Source of the DNA: UBA1081 sp964495345
GTDB lineage: Bacteria > Bacillota > Clostridia > Oscillospirales > Acutalibacteraceae
DNA length: 15,055 bases
Assembly: GCA_964495345.1 (NCBI GenBank)
Contig: CAZBVV010000036.1
Coordinates: 1-15,055, forward strand
Reading direction: 5' to 3'
In this document: positions 1 to 5,973 of the stretch, piece by piece
Layout: each line of letters starts with the position of its first letter
Position numbering within the stretch: the stretch's first letter is position 1
The notes under the pieces: model-generated
What the model was told of the DNA's origin: nothing
Seen by the model: the letters and a program-made list of their open reading frames with translations, nothing else
Databases searched by the model: none
Made by a program: the position numbers and the translations under genes

Positions 1-4
1 AAAT

Positions 5-130
5 TTACTTTTTGTCATTGACAAAGTGCTTATATTGTGATAAAATTTCATTAAAGTCGAAGAAATCGAACTTGCCGTTATCGTTCATCTCCTTGCGAAA
101 CGGCACTTTTTTATTGCCTGGCAAATATTT
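5..130 (-). pseudogene. Decayed C-terminal coding remnant, dockerin/EF-hand-like
   Basis: An open minus-strand frame of about 41 codons ends at a TAA (positions 5-7). It is closed upstream by another TAA (131-133), and no start codon with a ribosome site opens it. The predicted peptide contains EMNDNGKFDFFDFNEIL, which follows the spacing of a calcium-binding dockerin or EF-hand-like loop (acidic-x-N-x-N-G-x-x-x-x-x-D, then a hydrophobic helix). It then ends in a basic tail. It is most likely the tail end of a gene whose upstream part has been lost or frame-shifted. A neighbouring frame (about 134-170) gives a short hydrophobic peptide that could be the shifted continuation. The family assignment rests only on this short pattern and is weak. 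Confidence 0.3.
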
Positions 131-172
131 TTAAGGTATATAATAGGATTGAATAAAGCAGCATAAATGGAG

Positions 173-208
173 AAAACCGAGTAGAGTTTTGATGCTCTGC
201 TCGGTTTT
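173..208. terminator. Hairpin terminator, probably bidirectional
   Basis: A 14-bp stem (173-186 with 195-208, one G-U pair) closes an 8-nt loop. A-tract and T-tract flanks sit on both sides, so it can act in either direction. It lies 27 bases beyond the stop codon of the minus-strand hydrolase gene (stop at 235) and probably ends that transcript. Confidence 0.8.
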
Positions 209-234
209 ATATTGTTCGGCAAACCGGAATTTAC

Positions 235-957
235 CTATTTCGCATAATACAAAATCGGAAGAATTTCATGCAGATTTCTGTACTCCACACAACAATGCTC
301 CGCCATCCCTTTTGCCATCTTATTTGTTATTATCAGCTTTCGCAATAATGGATTTTTCATAGTTTTTCCAAGCCAAAATCTACTTATCATAAACAACCCA
401 TCTTCCGTCTCTTTGAAAATATGTGCCATTTCTGTATGTTTAACAAGTCCGTTAAATGAACTTACATGACCGCAAACAATCTTCGTGATATTGTTTTCTT
501 TCATTATCTGTCTTGAAAATCCAAATTCTTCAGGTGTGACAAAGTCAATCCGTAAAGGCATTTTCATTCCACCGATTCGCTCCACAGGAAGTTGGGAATT
601 TGGCTTAAAGTCAGGTAATGAAGGTTGTTCAAAATAGTCTTTATCTTTTTTATGATACTTAATGCTTATATGCTCCGTGGGAAACCACACCTGATAACGA
701 AGACTGTCTTGTGCATGCCACCAAAACCACCATTCAATCATTTCAGCAGTAATATCAGACATCGGACATATCATTGATACCATATAGGTGCCATCGTCCA
801 TTTTTGTATATCCAACCTCTGCTTGTAAATTATTATCGGATAAAATATCGTTTTTTTGCTCAAAAGGTGTTCCGGTTATCTCATTTTTAATTAATGCATC
901 TGCAATTTCAGGTGGTATTTGCGGTAAAGTTTTTTTTAATAAATCTTTTATTTCCAT
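235..957 (-). CDS. PhlG-type (DAPG/phloretin hydrolase family) metal-dependent C-C hydrolase
   Basis: This 240-aa protein matches the family of 2,4-diacetylphloroglucinol hydrolase (PhlG) and phloretin hydrolase. These enzymes use a bound zinc to cut the C-C bond between an acyl group and a phloroglucinol-like ring. What is visible: the aromatic block EWWFWWH (75-81), then RYQVWFPTEH (87-96), VERIGG (126-130 region), and a late HxxxE (H221, E225). From memory, the PhlG zinc ligands are His, then Glu 31 residues later, then HxxxE; H96, E127, H221 and E225 reproduce that spacing. It is shorter than PhlG (about 290 aa). There is no signal peptide, so it is cytoplasmic. It starts at ATG 957, with AGAGGT (965-970) seven bases upstream. 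It is a single-gene unit with its own promoter and terminator. Many gut Clostridia carry relatives of unknown substrate, so activity on phloretin or other acylphenols is inference. Confidence 0.8.
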   Translation of the reverse strand: MEIKDLLKKTLPQIPPEIADALIKNEITGTPFEQKNDILSDNNLQAEVGYTKMDDGTYMVSMICPMSDITAEMIEWWFWWHAQDSLRYQVWFPTEHISIKYHKKDKDYFEQPSLPDFKPNSQLPVERIGGMKMPLRIDFVTPEEFGFSRQIMKENNITKIVCGHVSSFNGLVKHTEMAHIFKETEDGLFMISRFWLGKTMKNPLLRKLIITNKMAKGMAEHCCVEYRNLHEILPILYYAK

Positions 958-993
958 TTGTATGACCTCTGCAAATTCTGATTTTTCGAGATG

Positions 994-1022
994 ATTATAT
1001 CATAAATATATGAACATTTCAA
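994..1022 (-). promoter_or_regulatory. Sigma-70 promoter of the PhlG-type hydrolase gene
   Basis: Read on the minus strand, a TTGAAA -35 box (1017-1022) and a perfect TATAAT -10 box (994-999) are separated by exactly 17 bases. This points to transcription starting near 987 and a leader of about 30 nt. Such a close match to consensus suggests substantial basal expression. Confidence 0.8.
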
Positions 1023-1216
1023 CAAATCTAAAGTATTACCTTAATAAAAACAACAAAAGCAGGCAACAAAATAATTACTTAGTGTCCGCCGGTGGAATCG
1101 GTTAGAATCAAATTCTTGAAACCATAAACGCTATCCCAATACACAAAAAAAACGCACCCTACAATTGTTTTTCAGATGTTTATGGTGTGATTAGATAAGG
1201 CGGCGTAAACAGAAAT
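1023..1216. other. Non-coding interval with nested inverted repeats
   Basis: No credible gene lies between the hydrolase promoter and the next terminator. The stretch holds a perfect 9-bp inverted repeat, ACCATAAAC (1121-1129) with GTTTATGGT (1178-1186). Outside it are complementary CCGCC (1086-1090) and GGCGG (1199-1203). Between them lie an A-rich run and ACAATTGT. This could be an eroded small mobile element (MITE-like) or a structured transcript. The pairing could also be chance in AT-rich DNA. No target-site duplication or transposase was seen. Confidence 0.35.
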
Positions 1217-1247
1217 ATCTCCAAGTAGTGATAAGCTACTCGGAGAT
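1217..1247. terminator. Hairpin terminator downstream of the His-rich protein gene
   Basis: ATCTCC (1217-1222) pairs with GGAGAT (1242-1247), and AGTAG pairs with CTACT across an internal mismatch, around a 7-nt loop. It lies about 60 bases past the stop of the minus-strand His-rich gene. The most T-rich tail is on the plus side, so it may act in both directions. Confidence 0.6.
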
Positions 1248-1305
1248 TGTTGTTTTATTATTAAATTCCCACAACGGAACTTTATTACTGTCATATTTAT
1301 ATGGA

Positions 1306-2016
1306 TTAATGGTGTTCTCCTCGATTATGATCAGAATCGTGATGTGTGTTTCCATTACTACTTGCGGCAGATTGATGCTCATGCTCCGTTATCTCTGTGC
1401 ATCCGTCAACATTACATACTGAATGATAATTATGTCCGTCATTTACCGAATGTCCGGAGTAATGCTCGTTGCCATGCTGATGCTCTTCCTCCGTATTACA
1501 TCCTGCAACATTACATAAACCGATAACAGTACCATTACTGTTACTTGCGGAAGATTGATGCTCATGCTCCGTTATCTGTGTGCATCCGTCAACATTACAT
1601 ACTGAATGATAATCATGTCCGTCATTTACCGAATGTCCGGAGTAATGCTCGTTGCCATGCTGATGCTCTTCTTCCGTATTGCATCCTGCAACATTACATA
1701 AACCGAGAACAGTACCATTACTGTTACTTGCGGAAGATTGATGCTCATGCTCTGTTATCTCTGTGCATCCGTCAACATTACATACTGAATGATAATCATG
1801 TCCGTCAGTTAACGAATGTCCGGAGTAATGCTCGTTGCCATGCTGATGCTCTTCCTCCGTATTGCATCCTGAAACATTACATAAACCGAGAGTCGCAGCC
1901 TCTACATCACGATTATCGTCAACCGTTGCAGTCGCAGCAAATACTGTGATTGCACAGAACACTACAATTGACAAAAGTACACAGCACATTATTTTTTTAA
2001 ATTTAGTTTTCATCAT
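1306..2016 (-). CDS. Secreted His/Cys-rich tandem-repeat protein, putative metal binder
   Basis: This 236-aa protein has a basic start and a hydrophobic segment (about 9-29) ending near AATA, typical of a cleaved signal peptide. It should therefore be exported. The mature part is three near-identical 61-aa repeats beginning at residues 44, 105 and 166. Each repeat holds two related modules of the form CNVxGCxxxxEHxH. A His-rich tail ends in GEHH. By count, the mature chain has 12 Cys and 29 His, which strongly suggests binding of zinc, nickel, copper or another soft metal. No characterised family was recognised. ATG codons lie at both 2016 and 2013; AAAGGG (2021-2026) is better spaced for the one at 2013. 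It is a monocistronic unit with its own promoter and terminator. Metal identity is unknown, and a role in metal storage, scavenging or detoxification is inference. Confidence 0.75.
   Translation of the reverse strand: MMKTKFKKIMCCVLLSIVVFCAITVFAATATVDDNRDVEAATLGLCNVSGCNTEEEHQHGNEHYSGHSLTDGHDYHSVCNVDGCTEITEHEHQSSASNSNGTVLGLCNVAGCNTEEEHQHGNEHYSGHSVNDGHDYHSVCNVDGCTQITEHEHQSSASNSNGTVIGLCNVAGCNTEEEHQHGNEHYSGHSVNDGHNYHSVCNVDGCTEITEHEHQSAASSNGNTHHDSDHNRGEHH
1339..1887 (-). repeat. Three tandem 183-bp coding repeats
   Basis: The repeat units run 1887-1705, 1704-1522 and 1521 to about 1339 on the minus strand. Each is exactly 61 codons, so the reading frame is kept. The copies are almost identical at DNA level and differ at only a few codons, for example Ser/Ala after CNV, Leu-Thr/Val-Asn, and one Glu/Gln. 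This suggests recent duplication or ongoing recombination, and copy number may vary between strains. The last copy diverges near its end into the His-rich tail. Confidence 0.9.
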
Positions 2017-2043
2017 AGCACCCTTTTATTTTATTTTCTTTTC

Positions 2044-2073
2044 AATATATCATAAAAACAAACAGATTGTCAA
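2044..2073 (-). promoter_or_regulatory. Promoter of the His-rich repeat protein gene
   Basis: On the minus strand a perfect TTGACA -35 box (2068-2073) is followed after 18 bases by TATATT (2044-2049). The TG of an extended -10 element sits one base before the hexamer. The leader to the ATG is about 25-30 nt. No metal-regulator operator could be recognised by eye. Confidence 0.7.
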
Positions 2074-2218
2074 TATATTGTACGATTTAAAAATTAAGTT
2101 TATGTGTAGATTTGAAAATTGAGTTTAATTTCTGTAATAACATCATTTTTCAAAATTCCTTGCTTTTATATTAGTAAAATGGTAAATTAAAGAGAGAAAG
2201 AAAAAAGGGAGAAAAAAA
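2074..2218 (+). promoter_or_regulatory. Upstream region of the eight-gene operon, with a direct repeat
   Basis: The operon promoter must lie here, but no box is convincing. TTGAAA (2112-2117) is followed after 17 bases by TAATAA (2135-2140), a weak -10, and TAAAAT (2175-2180) is a better -10 without a good -35. A 13-base direct repeat, AAAATTAAGTTTA (2090-2102) and AAAATTGAGTTTA (2115-2127), differs at one base. It is spaced 25 bases start to start and could be an activator site beside the -35. The weak promoter fits a gene set that needs an activator. The ribosome site AGGGAG (2206-2211) precedes ATG 2219. Confidence 0.35.
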
Positions 2219-3442
2219 ATGAAATCCATACTTGATATGCCTGTAGATATTTACGGAAAAACTGTGGCAAACAGAATACTTTTTCAGCCAATGGAAGGCT
2301 GTGACGGAACAACAGACGGTGCCATCGGTGAACTCACTTTCCGCAGATATCTGCGTTTTGTCGAAGGTGCTCCCGGTATAATATGGTTTGAAGCTACTGC
2401 CGTTTGTAATGAAGGAAGAGCAAATCCCCGTCAGCTTTACATAAATGAAAACACAGTTGAAAGTTTCAAATCTGTCGTTGCTGATATTAAAGCAAAATCT
2501 CTTGAATTTCACGGTTTTGAGCCTGTTATAATTGTTCAGCTCACTCACAGCGGACGATACAGCAAGCCGAACGGTACTCCGGAACCGATTGTTGCATACA
2601 GAAACGAGCACTGGGAAAAAGGCAAGGAAAACCAACCGTTTACTGTAGCAACCGACGAATATCTTGCAACCATTCCCGAAATGTATTCAAAAGCCGCAAA
2701 GCTGGCTATTAAAGCAGGCTTTGACGGTGTAGATGTAAAATGCTGTCACGGTTATCTTTTCAATGAGCTTTTAAGTGCTTTTGAGCGTGAGGGAAGCTAC
2801 GGCGGCAACCTTGAAAACAGAACAAGACTTTATTTCAGCTGTATTGATGCGATAAAAAATGCCGTGGGTGCAAAAGCGTTTGTCACCACAAGACTCAACA
2901 CCTGTGACTGTTTCCCTTACGGCTACGGCTTCGGTGTGAATGAGAAAAATGAAATTGACCTTACTCAAACAAAACAGATTATTAAAAAACTACGCAAGAA
3001 AGGTATTGAGCTCGTTAATCTCACCATCGGTAATCCCTATCTGATACCTCATATCAACCGTCCGTATTCGCTAAAATCTCCCGAAGACGGAAAAACAGGA
3101 ATGAAGCGTATTTACGATGTTACAAAGGAAATCACATCAGCATTCCCCGACATGAAATTCGTAGTTTCAGCCCTGAGCTTTGAGGGTGAAAACTCAATTC
3201 AGTATGCCCGAAACCTTCTTACAGAGGGTATCGGCACTTTTGCAGGCTTCGGCAGAATGACTTTTGCATATCCCTCATTTTATAAAGATTATCAGGAAAC
3301 AGGTACTCTTGACAAAAACAAGGTCTGCATTAAATGCAGTAAATGCTCAGAGCTTATGAGAGCAGGTACCGTTTCAGGCTGTGTTATCAGGGACAGCGAA
3401 GTGTATATGCCCTATTATAACAAGTTTGTTCTAAAAAAGTAA
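2219..3442 (+). CDS. Old Yellow Enzyme-family NADH:flavin oxidoreductase with C-terminal Fe-S cysteine motif
   Basis: This 407-aa protein is an FMN TIM-barrel reductase of the OYE/2,4-dienoyl-CoA reductase type, a class that typically reduces C=C bonds next to a carbonyl. Visible motifs are NRILFQPMEG (18-27, FMN entry), QLTHSGR (107-113), GFDGVDVKCCHGYL (167-180), YGGNLENR (194-201) and FAGFGR (341-346). A four-cysteine set, C370-x2-C373-x2-C376-x11-C388, matches a [4Fe-4S] site. The substrate-anchoring HxxH of the family is KxxH here (K174, H177). The protein lacks the FAD/NAD domains of the long dienoyl-CoA reductases, so electrons must come from elsewhere. It is the first gene of the operon, and its stop overlaps the next gene's ribosome site. 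The family call is firm. The substrate (enone aglycone, keto-sugar or other) is unknown. Confidence 0.85.
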   Translation: MKSILDMPVDIYGKTVANRILFQPMEGCDGTTDGAIGELTFRRYLRFVEGAPGIIWFEATAVCNEGRANPRQLYINENTVESFKSVVADIKAKSLEFHGFEPVIIVQLTHSGRYSKPNGTPEPIVAYRNEHWEKGKENQPFTVATDEYLATIPEMYSKAAKLAIKAGFDGVDVKCCHGYLFNELLSAFEREGSYGGNLENRTRLYFSCIDAIKNAVGAKAFVTTRLNTCDCFPYGYGFGVNEKNEIDLTQTKQIIKKLRKKGIELVNLTIGNPYLIPHINRPYSLKSPEDGKTGMKRIYDVTKEITSAFPDMKFVVSALSFEGENSIQYARNLLTEGIGTFAGFGRMTFAYPSFYKDYQETGTLDKNKVCIKCSKCSELMRAGTVSGCVIRDSEVYMPYYNKFVLKK

Positions 3443-3454
3443 GGAGAGAAAGAT

Positions 3455-4192
3455 ATGGTTGCAGTTGTAACGGGAGGCAGCAGAGGCATTGGTAAAGCTA
3501 TCGTCCATGAGCTTCTGAAAATAAATTACAGTGTTATTGTAACAGCAAGAAATAAAAGCATTGATATAGAAGAAGCAGAAAAAATATATCCGGATAAGGT
3601 CTTTTTTGTACCCTGCGACATCTCTTCGGAAGAAGACCGAAAGAATCTTGTTGCCTATACGGAAAAAACATTCGGAAAAATCGACCTGCTTATAAACAAT
3701 GCAGGTGTTGCACCGAGAGAAAGAAAAGATATTCTTGAAATTACTCCCGAAGACTTTGATTTTCTTACGGATATAAACTTAAAAGGAACATTCTTTATTA
3801 CGCAGGAGTTTACACCTTTACTTATCAAAAACGAAAATTCCAGAATTGTTAATATATCCTCAATGTCAGCTTACACAGCTTCGGTAAACAGAGGTGAATA
3901 CTGCATTTCAAAGGCGGGAATATCAATGATAACCAAGCTTTTTGCCGCAAGACTTGCTGAATACGGTGTGAGTGTAATTGAGATAAGACCCGGTATAATT
4001 GAAACAGAAATGACTTCAAAAGTCAAAGAAAAATATGATAAACTTATTGCGGAGGGTATAACTCCGATAAAAAGAATGGGAAAGCCTGACGATGTTGCAA
4101 AATGTGTTGTTTCAGTTGCACAGGGAAATTTTGATTTCTGCACAGGCACGGTAATCGACTGCGATGGCGGATTTAATGTGAGGCGATTATGA
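3455..4192 (+). CDS. Short-chain dehydrogenase/reductase (SDR)
   Basis: This 245-aa classical SDR is expected to interconvert an alcohol and a ketone with a nicotinamide cofactor. It shows TGGSRGIG (6-13), NNAG (81-84), Asn108, the catalytic Ser136-Tyr149-Lys153 set (YxxxK in EYCISK) and the RPG turn (178-180), ending in a normal DGGF segment. Arg10 and the Arg after the second strand (TARN) favour NADP(H), an inference from family rules. FabG-like names are often given to such proteins, but there is no fatty-acid gene nearby. The operon position suggests a sugar or aglycone hydroxyl as substrate. AAGGAG (3441-3446) lies eight bases before the ATG. The stop overlaps the start of the next gene by 4 nt (ATGA), so translation is probably coupled. 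Confidence 0.88.
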   Translation: MVAVVTGGSRGIGKAIVHELLKINYSVIVTARNKSIDIEEAEKIYPDKVFFVPCDISSEEDRKNLVAYTEKTFGKIDLLINNAGVAPRERKDILEITPEDFDFLTDINLKGTFFITQEFTPLLIKNENSRIVNISSMSAYTASVNRGEYCISKAGISMITKLFAARLAEYGVSVIEIRPGIIETEMTSKVKEKYDKLIAEGITPIKRMGKPDDVAKCVVSVAQGNFDFCTGTVIDCDGGFNVRRL

Positions 4193-5973
4193 GAAAGATA
4201 TATAAATGCCTTATCATCGGAAGCGGTGCGGCGGCTTACAGTGCTGCTGACTGGCTTTACAAGGAAGACATAAAAGATATTGTCATTGTTACTGAAAACC
4301 GTCTTTCGGGCACATCCAGAAACACAGGAAGCGACAAACAGACCTACTATAAGCTTTCAATGGATGGCTTCACTCCCGACAGCCCGTATAAAATGGCTTC
4401 GGATATGTTTTCGGGCGGTTCATGTGACGGTGAAAAAATGTATCTTGAGGCGATAAACAGTCAGAAATGTTTTCTTCGCCTTTGTGATTACGGTGTTAAA
4501 TTCCCTACGGACAATTTCGGCGGTTATCCCGGTTATAAAACCGACCACGATAACACAGTCAGGGCAACCTCTGTAGGACCTCTTACATCAAAAGCAATAA
4601 CTCAAAAGCTTGAAAGCATTGTTATTGAAAAGAACAAAACCCCTGTTCTTGACAATAAGCTGATTATAAAAATTCTCACCGACGGAAAAAGGGTTTACGG
4701 TGTCCGTATTCTCGATTTAAAAAGTGAAAAAGAAGAAAATATTTATGCTCAAAACGTAATCTGTGCCACCGGTGCTCCTGCCTGCATTTATGAAGACAGC
4801 GTTTATCCCCTATCCCAGCACGGCATGACGGGTGTGCTTATTGACGCCGGTGTACGAATGTGTAACTTCACCCAATGGCAGTACGGGATGGCTTCTGTAG
4901 ATTTCCGCTGGAATGTATCGGGCAGCTTTATGCAGGTAATTCCCCGTTTTGTAAGTATAGATAAAAATGGTGAAGAAAGAGAATTTTTTAAGGATTATTT
5001 TTCAGACCTGCACGAAGCTTACAGTTATGTTTTTCTTAAAGGCTATCAATGGCCATTTTCCTTTGAAAGAACAGATAAAAGCTCACAAATTGACCTCGCT
5101 GTACACGCAGAAATGCTAAAAGGCAGAAAAGTTTTTCTTGACTACAGAAAAAATCCCGAAAACTTCCGTTTCGATAAGCTTTCAGATGAAGCAAGAACAT
5201 ACATATCTGACACGGGCTGTTCTGCTGATACTCCCATAGAAAGACTTAAAAAACTTAACAGTAAAGCCATAGACGTTTATCTTCGCCGGGGAATAGATTT
5301 ACATAAGAGTTTACTTCGTATTGCTGTCTGTGCCCAGCATAACAACGGCGGTGTTTATACTGATAACAACTTTGAAACAGATATAAAAGGACTTTACGTT
5401 ATCGGTGAAGCGGCAGGCACATTCGGTCTTTCACGACCGGGAGGCTCAGCACTCAATGATACTCAGGTAGGCGGTCTTATGGCAGCAAAGCATATCAGCA
5501 ACAAAAAAACGGAATGCTTAGATTTTCAGCATGATGAAGCTGACTGCACAAAGAATTTCACAAAAGATACAACTGTAGATTATTCCTTTTTCAAAAAGAA
5601 AATGAGTCAGGTTGCTTCTTTCAAAAGAGACTTTGAGGGCTGCGTTACACTTCTCGGAGAGATAAACTCGACGCTTGATTCTTACCCGGAAAGACATCGG
5701 AGTCTTTCCGATTACTACCTGGACAGAGATATGCTCATAAGCATGAAAGCACTTCTGGAAGCTATAGTTTCAGAAAATCCGCAAACAGGTAGCCGAGGCG
5801 GTGCAATTTTTATAAAGGACGGCAAAACAGTGCACGAGAACATTTATTACAGAGATTATCTCTCCGTTACCAAAAACGGTAAAATCGAATTTGTAAAAGT
5901 TTTGCCCGTTCCCTGTGCAAATAAACCCTTTGAGCATTACTTAAGCAAAATAAATGAAGGAGACATATTATGA
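4189..5973 (+). CDS. SdhA/FrdA-like FAD-dependent oxidoreductase of unknown substrate
   Basis: This 594-aa flavoprotein has the fumarate reductase/L-aspartate oxidase fold. Visible are the N-terminal ADP-binding loop GSGAAAYSA (11-19), the FAD-linked ATGAPA (193-198), and the C-terminal block with QHNNGG (383-388), IGEAAG (405-410) and RPGGSALND (416-424). H384 and R416 line up by context with the active-site His and Arg of succinate/fumarate enzymes. The dicarboxylate-binding HPT segment is replaced by WQYGMAS (230-236), so fumarate or succinate is unlikely to be the substrate. There is no signal peptide or haem-binding CxxCH motif, hence a cytoplasmic enzyme. No SdhB-type subunit lies nearby. 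It overlaps the SDR gene before it and the transporter gene after it by 4 nt each, which implies coupled expression. A keto-sugar, enone or enoate substrate is plausible but unproven. Confidence 0.82.
   Translation: MRKIYKCLIIGSGAAAYSAADWLYKEDIKDIVIVTENRLSGTSRNTGSDKQTYYKLSMDGFTPDSPYKMASDMFSGGSCDGEKMYLEAINSQKCFLRLCDYGVKFPTDNFGGYPGYKTDHDNTVRATSVGPLTSKAITQKLESIVIEKNKTPVLDNKLIIKILTDGKRVYGVRILDLKSEKEENIYAQNVICATGAPACIYEDSVYPLSQHGMTGVLIDAGVRMCNFTQWQYGMASVDFRWNVSGSFMQVIPRFVSIDKNGEEREFFKDYFSDLHEAYSYVFLKGYQWPFSFERTDKSSQIDLAVHAEMLKGRKVFLDYRKNPENFRFDKLSDEARTYISDTGCSADTPIERLKKLNSKAIDVYLRRGIDLHKSLLRIAVCAQHNNGGVYTDNNFETDIKGLYVIGEAAGTFGLSRPGGSALNDTQVGGLMAAKHISNKKTECLDFQHDEADCTKNFTKDTTVDYSFFKKKMSQVASFKRDFEGCVTLLGEINSTLDSYPERHRSLSDYYLDRDMLISMKALLEAIVSENPQTGSRGGAIFIKDGKTVHENIYYRDYLSVTKNGKIEFVKVLPVPCANKPFEHYLSKINEGDIL

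Noticed and set aside
1339..1887. Tandem 183-bp repeats as a possible CRISPR or satellite array
   Set aside because: The repeats are contiguous with no unique spacers and keep a reading frame with a signal peptide in front, so they are a protein repeat.
1344..1949. Plus-strand open frames of 60 and 134 codons with repeated sequence
   Set aside because: They are antisense to the His-rich repeat gene. Their repetition only mirrors the 183-bp coding repeats, and they lack a ribosome site and a signal peptide.
2171..2635. Minus-strand open frame of 154 codons over the operon start
   Set aside because: It is antisense to the well-supported OYE-like gene and its upstream region and shows no family motif.
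2219..5973. Bile-acid (bai-like) 7-dehydroxylation operon
   Set aside because: OYE, SDR, flavoprotein and transporter resemble parts of bai clusters. But no CoA ligase, CoA transferase or BaiE-type dehydratase is present, the transporter is a GPH sugar symporter, and a glycosidase follows.
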